This document shows, piece by piece, positions 9,912 to 19,555 of a DNA stretch of 64,000 nt. The first letter of the stretch is position 1. The number at the start of each line of letters is the position of its first letter. The stretch comes from Achromobacter xylosoxidans (GTDB lineage Bacteria > Pseudomonadota > Gammaproteobacteria > Burkholderiales > Burkholderiaceae_B), in NCBI RefSeq assembly GCF_014490035.1, contig NZ_CP061008.1, positions 6,014,001-6,078,000 of the forward strand. Direction: 5' to 3'. The position numbers were made by a program, and so were the translations under genes. The notes beneath the pieces were generated by a model. It was not told the DNA's origin, did not search any database, and worked only from the letters and a program-made list of their open reading frames with translations.

Positions 9912-9925
9912 ATACCAAGTGGTAT
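9912..9925. promoter_or_regulatory. Operator-like palindrome upstream of the NitT/TauT-type operon
   Basis: ATACCA and TGGTAT form a perfect 6-bp inverted repeat with a 2-bp spacer (9912-9917, 9920-9925), about 220 bp before the first transporter gene and 68 bp before a candidate -35. The TGGTAT/ATACCA half-site pair resembles sites bound by GntR-family FCD regulators. No such regulator is encoded beside it, so the assignment is tentative. A second small inverted repeat (GAATA-TAG-TATTC) is at 10011-10023. Confidence 0.4.
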
Positions 9926-9992
9926 CCCAGCCTGGAATTTTCCTGGGCTGACTTTCTCTCGTCCATAGAGAAAAACGCCAACTGCAAAAAGC

Positions 9993-10021
9993 TTGTCGCC
10001 TATTTGTATTGAATATAGTAT
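9993..10021 (+). promoter_or_regulatory. Candidate promoter of the NitT/TauT-type operon
   Basis: TTGTCG (9993-9998) and TAGTAT (10016-10021) are spaced by 17 bp and point at the binding-protein gene 124 bp downstream. The remaining 9809-10144 stretch has the esterase terminator and the palindromes described separately, and no gene. Confidence 0.45.
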
Positions 10022-10144
10022 TCGATCCAAGCCTTACCGGCCCGGGCGAGCAGTTCGGGCTTCCCTGTTGTTGTTGTCGATCCATCCCATTGGCCGTGTC
10101 GCGCCGGGTTTCGGCGTGGCATTCAAGACGCAGGAGAAAGTCCC

Positions 10145-11149
10145 GTGAAATCCTTGCCATCGCCCCGTCTGGCGGCTGCGGCGCTGCTCGCGCTGTTCGC
10201 CCCCTTGGCCGCCCAGGCCGAAGCCCTCAATCCCCCCGTGAAGGTCCGCTACGAAGAAGTGGTGCGGTCCATTCTTTACGTGCCCAAGTACGTGGCCCTG
10301 TCGCAGGGCTATTTCAAGGACGCGGGCCTGGACGTGTCCATGAAGACCTCGCAAGGCACCGACAAGGGCATGACCGCCCTGCTGTCCGGCAGCGCCGACA
10401 TCGTGCTGATCGGGCCCGAGGCGTCCATCTACGTCCACAACAGCGAATCCCCGGTCAAGCCCAAGATCTTTGCCGGGCTGACCGCCACCGACGGATTCTT
10501 CCTTTTGGCGCGCAAGCCGGTGGAGAAGTTCGACTGGTCCATGCTCAAGGGCAAGGAGGTCATCGGCTTCCGGCCGGGCTCCAATCCCATCGTGTTCCTG
10601 GAAACGGCGCTGCGCAAGCATGGCGTGGATCCCCAAAAGGACGTGAAGCTGCTGAACAACATCGGCATTCCCGCGCGCGCGGGCGCCTGGATGGCCGGCC
10701 AGGGCGAATATGGCATTTTTCTTGAACCCGAGGCCGGCGAATTGGTGCGCAACGGCAAGGGCTACATCGTCGCCTCGGTGGGCCACGAAGTCGGCCAGGT
10801 GGACTACACGGTCTTCACCGCCACCGACAAGTACATCCGCGACAACCCCAAGGTCATCCAGGCCTGGACCGACGTGGTGGCGCGCGCCGAAAAATACGTG
10901 AAGGACACGCCCGCGGCCACGCTGACGCCGCAGATCATGACGTACTTCCCCGGCATGGACCAGGCTGCGGTGACAGAGGCCATCGAGCGCTACAAGAAGT
11001 ACCAGATCTGGAAGACCACGCCGCTGGTGACGGCCGAAGCCATGAACCAGTTGCAGGACATGCTGATCGCCAGCGCGGTCATGAAGGACAACGCCCGCGT
11101 GAAGTACGAGGACGTGGTGGTGACCGACTTCGCGAAGAAGGCCCAATGA
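10145..11149 (+). CDS. NitT/TauT-type ABC transporter substrate-binding protein
   Basis: This is a periplasmic receptor of 334 residues with a Sec signal (about residues 1-25, ending AAQAEA). The fold is NMT1/SsuA-like: YVPKYVALSQGYFKDAGLDV, the GTDKGMTALLSGSADIVLIGPE loop and FRPGSNPIVFLE. Relatives bind sulfonates, nitrate, pyrimidine precursors or other small organics. The downstream cysteine hydrolase suggests an amide- or carbamoyl-containing ligand, which is inference. It overlaps the ATPase gene by 4 bp (ATGA). Confidence 0.9.
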   Translation: MKSLPSPRLAAAALLALFAPLAAQAEALNPPVKVRYEEVVRSILYVPKYVALSQGYFKDAGLDVSMKTSQGTDKGMTALLSGSADIVLIGPEASIYVHNSESPVKPKIFAGLTATDGFFLLARKPVEKFDWSMLKGKEVIGFRPGSNPIVFLETALRKHGVDPQKDVKLLNNIGIPARAGAWMAGQGEYGIFLEPEAGELVRNGKGYIVASVGHEVGQVDYTVFTATDKYIRDNPKVIQAWTDVVARAEKYVKDTPAATLTPQIMTYFPGMDQAAVTEAIERYKKYQIWKTTPLVTAEAMNQLQDMLIASAVMKDNARVKYEDVVVTDFAKKAQ

Positions 11150-11964
11150 TGGGCGCCGTCGTCCACAACCTGAAGCCGGACACCGCCACGGCGAAGATCG
11201 AACTGCGCGAGGTCTGTCTTTCCTATTTCACCCAGGAAGGCGAGACGGAGGCGCTGTCGAACGTGTCGTTCACGCTGGCGGCGGGCGAATTCGTCAGCCT
11301 GATCGGGCAAAGCGGCTGCGGCAAGAGCACGCTGCTGTCGCTGATCGCCGGCCTGATTCCGCCGACCTCGGGCGCCGTGATGATAGACGGCCAGGCCGTG
11401 ACCAAGCCCAATCCGCGCATCGGCTACATGCTGCAGCAGGACTACCTGTTCGAATGGCGCACCATCCTGGACAACGTCATGCTGGGCGCGGAGATCCAGG
11501 GCCGGCGCGATGCGCGCAGCGAGGCGCGCGCCGTGCATCTGCTGGAGAAATGCGGACTGGGCGCCTTCCTGTCGCACACGCCGCGCCAGTTGTCGGGCGG
11601 CATGCGGCAGCGCGCCGCGCTGGCCCGCACCCTGGTCACCGAGCCGGACGTGATCCTGCTGGACGAGCCCTTCTCGGCGCTGGATTCGCAGACCCGGCTG
11701 GCAATCTCCGACGAAGTGGTGGACATCCTGCGGCGCGAAGGCAAGACCGTGGTGCTGGTGACGCACGACATCGGCGAAGCCATCGCCATGACGGACCGCG
11801 TGATCGTGCTGTCGCGCCGGCCCGGCCGCCTCAAGAGCCAGTACCGCATCCATTACGGCGACGGCCAGGCCCGGCCCACGCCGTTCCAGGCGCGCTCGCG
11901 GCCCGAATTCAATACCTACTTCAAACAGCTGTGGGACGAGCTCGATGTCCACGTGGAGGGTTGA
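11146..11964 (+). CDS. NitT/TauT-type ABC transporter ATP-binding protein
   Basis: This is a 272-residue ATPase of the SsuB/TauB family. Visible motifs are Walker [10 protein letters not shown], a Q-loop in [11 protein letters not shown], signature [13 protein letters not shown], Walker [13 protein letters not shown] and the switch histidine in VTHDIGEA. The tail [12 protein letters not shown] is usual for this subfamily. The start overlaps the preceding stop and the permease starts 3 bp after its end, so the three genes are one operon. Confidence 0.93.
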   Translation: MMGAVVHNLKPDTATAKIELREVCLSYFTQEGETEALSNVSFTLAAGEFVSLIGQSGCGKSTLLSLIAGLIPPTSGAVMIDGQAVTKPNPRIGYMLQQDYLFEWRTILDNVMLGAEIQGRRDARSEARAVHLLEKCGLGAFLSHTPRQLSGGMRQRAALARTLVTEPDVILLDEPFSALDSQTRLAISDEVVDILRREGKTVVLVTHDIGEAIAMTDRVIVLSRRPGRLKSQYRIHYGDGQARPTPFQARSRPEFNTYFKQLWDELDVHVEG

Positions 11965-11967
11965 CCC

Positions 11968-12804
11968 ATGAACGCGCCCGTCGCCAACACCGTTCCGCTG
12001 CGCGCCGTGCGCGCGCCCAGCGAGAAGTACCTGAACTACCTGCGGCGCGACCGCGCCCGCCGCCGGCACATCCGCATCGCGCAGGCGCTGCTCTTGGCCG
12101 TGTTCCTGTGCGCCTGGGAAATCCTGCCGCGCATGCACATCCTCAACCCGCTCCTGACCAGCTACCCCAGCGCGCTGTGGCCGACGTTCATCGAGCTCTG
12201 GAACAACGGCAACCTGGGCAAGCACATCATGACCACGCTGAGCGCCACGCTGGTGGGCTTCGGCCTGAGCATGGCGATCGGCATCGTGGTGGCGGCCGCG
12301 CTGTGGTGGTCGGACTTCCTGTACAAGGTGCTGGACCCCTTCCTGGTGGTGGCCAACGCCATGCCCAAGATCGCCTTCGTGCCGATCTTCTACCTGTGGC
12401 TGGGTTCGGACTACGCGGTGTACGGCATGGCCGTGGCGATCGCGGTGTTCGTGACCATCATGGTGGTGTATGCGGGGTTTCGCGGCATAGACCTGAACAA
12501 GGTGAAGCTCGCCCACACCTTCGGCGCCAGCCGCTGGCAGGTGCTGACCAAGGTGGTGCTGCCGGGCAGCGTGCCCACGCTGATCGCGGCGGTGAAGATG
12601 AACATCGGCCTGGCGCTGGTGGGGGTGATCGTGGGCGAGTTCCAGTCGGCGGATTCCGGCCTGGGCTTTCTCATCATGAACGGCAGCCAGGTGTTCAAGC
12701 TGAACATCGTCATGACCGCCATCGCCATCCTGGCCCTGATCTCCAGCGTGATGTACCTGATCGTCTACCGCATCGAAGCCGCGATCGCGCGGCGCTACGG
12801 ATAA
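11968..12804 (+). CDS. NitT/TauT-type ABC transporter permease
   Basis: This is an inner-membrane permease of 278 residues with about six transmembrane segments after a basic cytoplasmic N-terminus (RRDRARRRHIR). The coupling (EAA) loop is seen around KLAHTFGASRWQVLTKVVLPGS. The last helices contain LALVGVIVGEFQSADSGLG, typical of SsuC/TauC-like proteins. It lies between the ATPase and the cysteine hydrolase genes with gaps under 10 bp. Confidence 0.92.
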   Translation: MNAPVANTVPLRAVRAPSEKYLNYLRRDRARRRHIRIAQALLLAVFLCAWEILPRMHILNPLLTSYPSALWPTFIELWNNGNLGKHIMTTLSATLVGFGLSMAIGIVVAAALWWSDFLYKVLDPFLVVANAMPKIAFVPIFYLWLGSDYAVYGMAVAIAVFVTIMVVYAGFRGIDLNKVKLAHTFGASRWQVLTKVVLPGSVPTLIAAVKMNIGLALVGVIVGEFQSADSGLGFLIMNGSQVFKLNIVMTAIAILALISSVMYLIVYRIEAAIARRYG

Positions 12805-12813
12805 GGAACCGCC

Positions 12814-13506
12814 ATGGAATTCCCGCAATGGGTAAAGGATCGCGTGATCGCCCGCCAGGGCCGCCTGCACCCCTATGACGAACTGCCCGCCGCGCGCCTC
12901 GCGGTGGTGGTGGTGGACATGCAGCAGTACTTCACGCTGCCCGGCTACCAGGGCGAATGCGCGCCGGCGCGCGAGATCATCGCCCCCATCAACCGCCTGT
13001 GCGACGCGGTGCGCGCCGCCGGCGGCACCATCGTGTGGGTGCAGACCGCCTCCGATAACGCCGACTCGTTCTGGTCGCACCATCACGGCGTGATGCTGAC
13101 GCCGGAGCGCAGCGCCAGGCGTCTGGAAACGCTGCGCCGCGATGCTCCGGGGTATGCGCTGCATCAGGACCTGCATGCGCACGACACCGACCTGCGCGTG
13201 ACCAAGCGCTTCTACAGCGCGATGGCGCCGGGCTCGTCCGAACTGGAGCCGCTGTTGCGCGGGCGCGGCGTGGACACGCTGCTGATCGCCGGCACCGTCA
13301 CCAATGTGTGCTGCGAATCCACCGCGCGCGACGCGATGATGCGGGACTTCCGCACCATCATGGTGGACGACGCGCTGGCCGCCGTCACGCCTGCCGAGCA
13401 TGAACACGCGTTGCACGGCTGGATGCTGTTCTTCGGCGACGTGCTGTCGGTGGACGAATCGATCGCGCGGCTCAAGCCCGCCCAGGCAGCCAGGAAGACC
13501 GCCTGA
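12814..13506 (+). CDS. Isochorismatase-like cysteine hydrolase
   Basis: This is a 230-residue hydrolase of the isochorismatase/amidohydrolase superfamily. The catalytic triad is Asp35 (VVVVDMQQYF), Lys131 (VTKRFYSA) and Cys166 (TNVCCEST), with the usual cis-peptide region GTVTN. Members split amides, ureidoacrylate, N-carbamoyl compounds or biuret. Being last in an operon with an ABC importer, it probably acts on the imported compound. Its sequence is closest in feel to RutB/ureidoacrylate-type enzymes, but I cannot fix the substrate. It converges on the acetyltransferase gene. Confidence 0.88.
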   Translation: MEFPQWVKDRVIARQGRLHPYDELPAARLAVVVVDMQQYFTLPGYQGECAPAREIIAPINRLCDAVRAAGGTIVWVQTASDNADSFWSHHHGVMLTPERSARRLETLRRDAPGYALHQDLHAHDTDLRVTKRFYSAMAPGSSELEPLLRGRGVDTLLIAGTVTNVCCESTARDAMMRDFRTIMVDDALAAVTPAEHEHALHGWMLFFGDVLSVDESIARLKPAQAARKTA

Positions 13507-13518
13507 ACGGGCCTGATA

Positions 13519-15960
13519 TCAGGAGAGGTTCAGCCAGACCCGGCGCATCGTCGGGTCTTCCGGATCCGCGTCGTTGGTGAAGCCCAGGCTGGTCATCAGC
13601 GACAGCATGGGCCGGTTGGTCGACAGCACCAGGCCGTCGATGTATTCCAGCCCCTGCTCGCGCGCCGCGTCGATCAGCGCCGACATCAGCTGGCGGCCCA
13701 GGCCGCGGCGCTGCCAGTCGTCGCCGATCACCAGGGCGTACTCGGCCCCCCTGCCGTCGGGGTTGCGCAGGTAATGCGCGAAGCCCACCAGCACCTCGCG
13801 CGGATGGCCGCGGTTGGCGGGGTTGGGCACCTGCGTGGCGGCCACCAGGGCCAGCTCGCGGTGGTAGTCCACCTGCGTGTAGCGCGACACCATGCGCGGG
13901 GTCAGCTCGCGCATCATGGACACGAAGCGCATGTAGCGCGAACGCTCGGACAGGCCGCGGATGAATTCCTGCAGCGGTTCGGCATCCTCGGGGCGGATGG
14001 GACGCAACACCCAGGGGATGCCGTCGGCGAAGCGGCGCACCTGCACCAGCCGGGCCGGATACGGGTGGATCGCCATATGCGGGTAGCCCGCGGTCTGCGG
14101 CGTTGCGCAGCCGGGCTTCTCGGTCAGCGTCATGCGCAGCCCGCCGGCGCGCAGATGGGTTTCGCCGGCGTATAGCGGATCGATGTCCAGGGATTCGATA
14201 TCCGGCAACTCCGACACCAGCTCGGACACCAGCACTACCGCCTGCTGCAAGGCCTCGGCGGCCATGTGGCCGATGCGCGGCGCCAGCACCCGGCGCCACA
14301 GCCGGCTGCGTTCGATCAGTTGGCGGGCCAGGAAGCCGTTGAGCGGCGGCAGGTCGACGCCGCGGTCGGATTGCGACAGCACCGCGTCCGGGCCGCCCGC
14401 GCCGAAGCGGATGACAGGGCCGAACTGCGGGTCGCGCCGCACCCGGATCGCCATGGGGCGGGACTCCGGCTCTGCAGCCGCCACGTCCATCGGCGTGTCG
14501 CGCAGCGGCACGTAGAACAGCGCCAGCAGGCTGCGGATTTCGGAGGTATTCAGTTCGCGCCGGCATTCAGCGCGCACGCGCGCCAGGATCTCGCGCGCGG
14601 CGGCCAGGTCCGGCACGTGGCTGGCCGGCTCCGGCGGCTGCGTCTGCAACAACAGCTGCTGGTTGTAGTGATGGGTCGCCAGCACGCCGAAAGCGTCGGC
14701 GGCCGATTCGGGCGTGCGGAAAGCCGAGGTCCCCGCGTCATCCAGCATGCGCCGCAGCGGCCGCATGCCGGCGTCGCCCATGAAGCAGGTGACGACCGGC
14801 TTTTTCGCCTTGGGCGCGATCTGCGCCAGTTCGCGCGCCACCGCCTGCATGTCGGCCAGCGCGTCGGGCGCCAGCAGCACCAGCACGCCGTCCACGCCGG
14901 CATCGTCCAGCACCGCGTCCAGCATGGCGCGGATGCGCTCCGGGGTCAGCGGCGTGAAGGTGATGACGGGATTGGCGGTGGCGGCGTCGGGCTCCAGCAT
15001 GGCCGCCAGCGTCCGCTGGGTCGCGGGCGCGAGCTCCGCGCGCAGCACGGCGGCGTCGGGGCCGATCAGGTCCATGGCCAGTTGGGGAGGCCCGCTGCCG
15101 TTGGAGATCAGCGCCACGCGCCGGCCCTTGGGACGGCGCGTGTAGCCCAGCACCTTGACCGCCGAGAACAGCTGCACGAAGTAGCGCACGCGGACCGCGC
15201 CGGCGCGGCGCAAGGCGGCGTCGAAGATGGCGTCGGCGCTGTCGGTATCCGCGCGGCCGGCCTTCAGCACGATCACGGGCTTGATCGAGGCCGCGGCGCG
15301 CAAGGTGCTCATGAATTCGCGGGCCGGACCCACGTCTTCCAGATAGAGCACGATGCTGTCCGTGCGCGGATCGCTGGCAAGATAGTCCAGCACCTTGGAC
15401 AGGCCCACCACCGCCTCGTCGCCCAGCGACACGGCGGTGGAAAAGCCGATGTGCACATCCTCGGCCCAGTCCATGACCGCGGCCATGATGGAGCGCGACT
15501 GCGCCAGCAGCGCCACGCGGCCGGCGCGCGCCAGCACGGGGTGCTGGCTCAGGTTCAGGCCGGCGTGCGGCCGCTGTGCGCCGAAGGAGCGCGGGCCGAG
15601 CAATTCGCAACGGTTTTCCTCGGCCCAGGCGCGGCACAGCGCCAGCGTGCCGCGCGGATACGGGTCGGGCAGTTCGTGCGGCAGCAGGATTACCGAGCGC
15701 GGCGCCAGCGGCGACAGCCGGCGCAGCGTTTCCGGCAGGACGGCGGGCGAAACGCAAACCAGGGCCAGATCAGGCCGTTCGCCCTGGGCCAGGCCCTGCA
15801 GCGTGTCCGGCAGGTCCGGCGCGGCGCCGACTTCGCAGGCCACCACCGTGGTCTTGCCCTTGAGCGCGGGCGGCAACGAGGCCGCCGCCGGCAGCGGCCG
15901 GTCGGCGACGATCACCAGCGAGGCGGGCTCGAACATCGGGGCGAGAGCGTGTCGCAACAT
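13519..15960 (-). CDS. Pat/PatZ-type GNAT protein acetyltransferase fused to an acyl-CoA synthetase-like domain
   Basis: This 813-residue protein resembles protein acetyltransferases that modify metabolic enzymes such as acetyl-CoA synthetase. Residues 1 to about 620 are an NDP-forming acyl-CoA-synthetase-like module (CoA-binding, succinyl-CoA ligase-like and ATP-grasp-like parts). The last 160 or so are a GNAT domain with acetyl-CoA loop QRRGLGRQLM. The active-site loop with the phosphohistidine, normally SHTG after the VLKAGR strand, is missing: VIVLKAGRADTDSADAIFD runs straight on. The synthetase part is therefore probably only a sensor. The start at 15960 is preferred over TTG at 16008. 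Confidence 0.85.
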   Translation of the reverse strand: MLRHALAPMFEPASLVIVADRPLPAAASLPPALKGKTTVVACEVGAAPDLPDTLQGLAQGERPDLALVCVSPAVLPETLRRLSPLAPRSVILLPHELPDPYPRGTLALCRAWAEENRCELLGPRSFGAQRPHAGLNLSQHPVLARAGRVALLAQSRSIMAAVMDWAEDVHIGFSTAVSLGDEAVVGLSKVLDYLASDPRTDSIVLYLEDVGPAREFMSTLRAAASIKPVIVLKAGRADTDSADAIFDAALRRAGAVRVRYFVQLFSAVKVLGYTRRPKGRRVALISNGSGPPQLAMDLIGPDAAVLRAELAPATQRTLAAMLEPDAATANPVITFTPLTPERIRAMLDAVLDDAGVDGVLVLLAPDALADMQAVARELAQIAPKAKKPVVTCFMGDAGMRPLRRMLDDAGTSAFRTPESAADAFGVLATHHYNQQLLLQTQPPEPASHVPDLAAAREILARVRAECRRELNTSEIRSLLALFYVPLRDTPMDVAAAEPESRPMAIRVRRDPQFGPVIRFGAGGPDAVLSQSDRGVDLPPLNGFLARQLIERSRLWRRVLAPRIGHMAAEALQQAVVLVSELVSELPDIESLDIDPLYAGETHLRAGGLRMTLTEKPGCATPQTAGYPHMAIHPYPARLVQVRRFADGIPWVLRPIRPEDAEPLQEFIRGLSERSRYMRFVSMMRELTPRMVSRYTQVDYHRELALVAATQVPNPANRGHPREVLVGFAHYLRNPDGRGAEYALVIGDDWQRRGLGRQLMSALIDAAREQGLEYIDGLVLSTNRPMLSLMTSLGFTNDADPEDPTMRRVWLNLS

Positions 15961-16080
15961 GGTGTTAGCAGGCCCTAATCTAAAATACCCCTCATCGTAA
16001 CAAGACAACCCTGCCCTACGATTGACATGGGCCCAGCCTGACGCCGATTTGTGGCGCCGCAGCCGCTATCATTGCCACCT

Positions 16081-17487
16081 ATGACTTCCAACGCCTCTAC
16101 CCCCATTCGTACCCGTTTCGCGCCTTCGCCCACGGGCTTCCTGCATCTGGGCGGCGCCCGCACCGCGCTGTTCTCCTGGGCCTTCGCGCGCCATCACAAG
16201 GGCACCTTCGTGCTGCGCATCGAAGACACGGACGTCGAACGCTCCACGCCGGAAGCGGTGCAGGCCATCCTGGACAGCATGGACTGGCTGGGCATGCAGC
16301 CCGATGAAGGCCCCTTCTATCAGATGCAGCGCATGGACCGCTACCGCGAAGTGGTCGCGCAGATGCTGGCCGCCGGCACCGCCTACCACTGCTACAGTTC
16401 GCCCGAGGAAGTGGAAGCCATGCGCGAAGCCGCCCGCGCCCGCGGCGACAAGCCGCGCTACGACGGCACCTGGCGCCCCGAGCCCGGCAAGACCCTGCCG
16501 GCCATCCCGGAAGGCCGCAAGCCCGTGGTGCGCTTCAAGAACCCGCAGGAAGGCGCGACCTCCTGGAACGACATGGTCAAGGGCACCATCAGCTTCGACA
16601 ACACCGAACTCGACGACCTGATCATCGCGCGCCCGGACGGCACGCCCACCTACAACTTCTGCGTCGTGGTCGACGACTGGGACATGGGCATCACCCATGT
16701 GCTGCGCGGCGATGACCACGTCAACAACACCCCGCGCCAGATCAACATCCTGCGTGCGCTGGGCGCCACGCTGCCCGAGTACGGCCATGTACCCATGATC
16801 CTGGGTCCGGACGGCGAAAAGCTGTCCAAGCGCCACGGCGCCGTCAACGTCATGGAGTACGACAACGAAGGCTATCTGCCGGAAGCCATGGTCAACTACC
16901 TGGCGCGCCTGGGCTGGAGCCACGGCGACGACGAGCTCTTCTCGCGCGACCAGCTGGTGTCGTGGTTCGACACCAAGCACCTGTCGAAGTCGGCCTCGCA
17001 GTGGGATCCGAAGAAGCTGAACTGGGTCAACGCCCACTACATCAAGCAGATGGACAACGCCGAACTGGCCGAGCGCGTGGCGCCGCGCGTGGCGAACCGC
17101 GGCGGCCATCCGGAAAAGATCGATCTGCCGGGCGTCATGGGCCTCTTGAAGGACCGCGCTGAAACGCTGGAGCAGCTGGCCGACGGCGCCATGCTGTTCT
17201 GCGCCGAATTCAAGGGCGCGCCCGCCGAGTTGGCCGAGCAGCACCTGACCGCGCCCGCGCGCGAAGCGCTGGCCGACTTCGCGCAGCGCGCCCAGGACGC
17301 CGACTGGACCCGCGAAGCCCTGTCCGCCCTGATCAAGGCCGTGCTGGCCGACCGCGGCATGAAGATGCCGCAGCTCGCCATCCCCCTGCGCGTCGCCGTC
17401 ACCGGCCAGACCCAGACCCCGGCCGTGGACGCCGTGCTGGCCCTGCTGGGCAAGCAGACCGTGCTCAAGCGCCTGGCCGCAATCTAA
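16081..17487 (+). CDS. gltX: Glutamate--tRNA ligase
   Basis: This is a class I aminoacyl-tRNA synthetase charging tRNA-Glu, 468 residues, normal for GluRS. The HIGH-type motif is [10 protein letters not shown] near residues 20-30, preceded by TRFAPSPTG, and the KMSKS-type motif is EKLSKRHG near 245. The zinc-binding cysteine cluster of the E. coli enzyme is not evident. The ATG at 16081 begins [19 protein letters not shown]; an upstream in-frame ATG at 16051 adds non-homologous residues. It is divergent from the acetyltransferase gene and ends in a long shared terminator. Confidence 0.97.
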   Translation: MTSNASTPIRTRFAPSPTGFLHLGGARTALFSWAFARHHKGTFVLRIEDTDVERSTPEAVQAILDSMDWLGMQPDEGPFYQMQRMDRYREVVAQMLAAGTAYHCYSSPEEVEAMREAARARGDKPRYDGTWRPEPGKTLPAIPEGRKPVVRFKNPQEGATSWNDMVKGTISFDNTELDDLIIARPDGTPTYNFCVVVDDWDMGITHVLRGDDHVNNTPRQINILRALGATLPEYGHVPMILGPDGEKLSKRHGAVNVMEYDNEGYLPEAMVNYLARLGWSHGDDELFSRDQLVSWFDTKHLSKSASQWDPKKLNWVNAHYIKQMDNAELAERVAPRVANRGGHPEKIDLPGVMGLLKDRAETLEQLADGAMLFCAEFKGAPAELAEQHLTAPAREALADFAQRAQDADWTREALSALIKAVLADRGMKMPQLAIPLRVAVTGQTQTPAVDAVLALLGKQTVLKRLAAI

Positions 17488-17498
17488 GCGCCTGTCCC

Positions 17499-17551
17499 AA
17501 AAACACCGCGGGCCTTGCTCATTCCAGGATGAGCAAGGCCCGCGGTGTTTT
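17499..17551. terminator. Bidirectional terminator between gltX and the MFS gene
   Basis: A perfect 23-bp stem (17500-17522 with 17529-17551) and a 6-nt loop carry an A-tract on the left and a T-tract on the right. It can thus stop transcription of gltX (plus) and of the convergent MFS gene (minus, ending at 17563). Confidence 0.93.
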
Positions 17552-17562
17552 CAGCCGTTCCC

Positions 17563-18762
17563 TCAGGCTTGCTGGATGGCCGCGCGCACCTTCAATGCGC
17601 GCGCGAAGAACGCCCCCAGCAAGGGCAACAACGCCGCCGAGCCGCCGAACAGCGCGCCCGGCCCGATCTCGTCGACCACCGCGCCCGCCACGGCCACGCC
17701 CACCGCCTGGCCCATGAACAGGCAGGATGCGAACCACGCCACCGCCGTGCCGCGCGCCGACGGCACCATCTGCGTCGCATTCGTCTGCAAGGTGGCATGC
17801 AGCAGGTAGTAGCCGAAACCGGCCAGCACGCTGGCCAGCAAGCTCCACATCCAAACGGGACCTAGCAAATACGACAGGAACGCCACGCCCAGTACCAGTC
17901 CGCCGGCGATCGCCAGGCCGCGTTCGCCCAGGCGTTTCAGGATGCGGCCGGCCACCACCGTATACAGCAAGCCGCCCACGGCGTACACGGCCACCAGCGC
18001 GCCCGCGGCGGTCAGCGAGATATCGAAGCGTTCATGCAGGTAGGAAGGCGCGAAGGCCAGTGCGCCGAAAACCAGCAGGCCTTCGACGAATACCGTCGCC
18101 AGCACGATGCGCGCCCAGGGTGTGCCCAGCACCAGCCGCGCCTGCGCCACGAAGCCCTGGCGCACCGCGCCCGGGTCCACCTGGCCCAGGCCCGAGGCCT
18201 GCTGGCGGCGCACTTCCAGCAACAGCAGCACGCCCACTATCAGGTAGCCGCAGACCAGCGCGGCAAATGCCCAGCGCCAGCCCACCGTGTCGGCAAACAG
18301 GCCGCCGGCCAGCTGGCCCGCCGACATGCCGAGAATGGTCCCGGTCAGGAAGCGCGCCAAGGTGGCCTGACGGCGTTCATAAGGTACGTTGTCGCCGATC
18401 CAGGCCATCGACAACGGCACGATGCCCGCCCCCGCCGCGCCCGACAGGACGCGGCAGAACACCAGCACGTCCAGCGACCCTGCGGCCACCGCGCCCGCGC
18501 TGCCCAGCGCGCAGGCAAAGGTCGCGATGCTGACGACGCGGTACTTGCCGTAGCGGTCGCCCAGGGGACCGAAGAACATCTGCAACACGCCGTAGGCCAC
18601 GGCGAACGCGGTCACGGCGCGCGCGGCCTGGCCCGTGGTGGTGCCAAATTCCGCCGCGAGCTGCGGCAACATGGGATCACAGATGCGGAAGGCGCTGGCG
18701 CTGACGAAAGCGGCCAGGGCAAGCAGCGCGATGGCGCGCGCTTCGGAGGACAGGGCAGGCAT
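17563..18762 (-). CDS. Major facilitator superfamily transporter
   Basis: This is a 399-residue inner-membrane protein with about 12 hydrophobic helices. The MFS loop 2-3 motif is GPLGDRYGKYRVV near residues 65-80, and GLLYTVVAGRILKRLGER is the equivalent in the second half. It resembles drug or arabinose-type efflux carriers (AraJ/YnfM group); the substrate is unknown. The start at 18762 (MPALSSEARAIALLALAAF) is chosen because helix 1 follows; a GTG at 18798 is an alternative. It is convergent with gltX. Confidence 0.88.
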   Translation of the reverse strand: MPALSSEARAIALLALAAFVSASAFRICDPMLPQLAAEFGTTTGQAARAVTAFAVAYGVLQMFFGPLGDRYGKYRVVSIATFACALGSAGAVAAGSLDVLVFCRVLSGAAGAGIVPLSMAWIGDNVPYERRQATLARFLTGTILGMSAGQLAGGLFADTVGWRWAFAALVCGYLIVGVLLLLEVRRQQASGLGQVDPGAVRQGFVAQARLVLGTPWARIVLATVFVEGLLVFGALAFAPSYLHERFDISLTAAGALVAVYAVGGLLYTVVAGRILKRLGERGLAIAGGLVLGVAFLSYLLGPVWMWSLLASVLAGFGYYLLHATLQTNATQMVPSARGTAVAWFASCLFMGQAVGVAVAGAVVDEIGPGALFGGSAALLPLLGAFFARALKVRAAIQQA

Positions 18763-18828
18763 GGATGACCGGCTGCGGGCGATGGGTGAAGACCGCACCT
18801 TACCGCAGCCCGGCCATCTTGGCTTTGT

Positions 18829-18853
18829 CGCGGGGCGGAATGTCCGCCCCGCG
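18829..18853 (-). terminator. Stem-loop after the lipoprotein gene
   Basis: A perfect 11-bp GC-rich stem (18829-18839 with 18843-18853) with a 3-nt loop lies 6 bp after the lipoprotein stop. No T-run follows on the minus strand, so it may stabilise the 3' end rather than terminate. Confidence 0.5.
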
Positions 18854-18859
18854 CAACGC

Positions 18860-19366
18860 TCAATAGGGCAGGCGATAGCCCGTGGGCATGCGGCGCGCGG
18901 TCATGACCTGGCCGCCGTTTTTCAGCTCGCGCATCGTCAGGCGGGTCTTCTCGACCTTTTCGACGCGGTAGCGGTTCAGGTAGATCGGATCGTTGGCGTC
19001 CACCAGTTCGCCGGCGGACTTGGTGGTCTGCATCGTGTAGATGCCGTCCGCCACGCTCCAGCAGCCGGTCTCGCGCAACGCGGGACGCGTCTTGCGGCCG
19101 ATCTTCAGCAGGGATTCATAGGCCATGGTGCCATCGGCGGACAGCACGATCAGCGATTGCAGATCGCCGCTGACGTCGCGCGGGCGGCTGTTCGACAGCC
19201 AGGTGCCTATCATGGGATCGCCGGCCTTGGCGGGTACGCAGGCCACCGGCTTGGGTGGTTCCGCGGGCTGGGCTTCGGTGATGGTGGCGGGCTTTCTGGC
19301 GGCGCAGCCGGCCAGGATCAGAACGGCGCAGGCGACGCCCGCCGTACGCAAATACACACTGCTCAT
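18860..19366 (-). CDS. Putative lipoprotein of unknown function
   Basis: This 168-residue protein has a signal sequence and lipobox LILAGC (Cys about residue 20), so it should be lipid-anchored in the envelope. The body has a lipocalin-like or META-like feel (GDPMIGTWLSNSRPR, LSADGTMAYESLLKIG, GCWSVADGIYTMQTT), suggesting a small beta-barrel, but I recognise no named family. The start at 19366 has a GAGGAA site; a longer in-frame reading lacks a signal peptide. It stands alone between the MFS and LysR genes. Confidence 0.78.
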   Translation of the reverse strand: MSSVYLRTAGVACAVLILAGCAARKPATITEAQPAEPPKPVACVPAKAGDPMIGTWLSNSRPRDVSGDLQSLIVLSADGTMAYESLLKIGRKTRPALRETGCWSVADGIYTMQTTKSAGELVDANDPIYLNRYRVEKVEKTRLTMRELKNGGQVMTARRMPTGYRLPY

Positions 19367-19555
19367 GACTTCCTCAACACGTCTGTCGACGCGCCGCACC
19401 GAGCACCCCGGCGCATCCCTCGCGCAGCAAACATCACGCACTCTAAAGAGGCGTTTGCGAAGAATCAACGGCGATCCGCGACCAGTGCAATTGCGCAACA
19501 GTAGGCCCCGGAATTGGCCTGTTTTATGGCCGCAAATCGCAAAAATGCGTTGGTT

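Noticed and set aside
14266..15978. 570-codon plus-strand frame opposite the acetyltransferase gene
   Set aside because: It is an antisense shadow with low-complexity composition and no recognisable domain.
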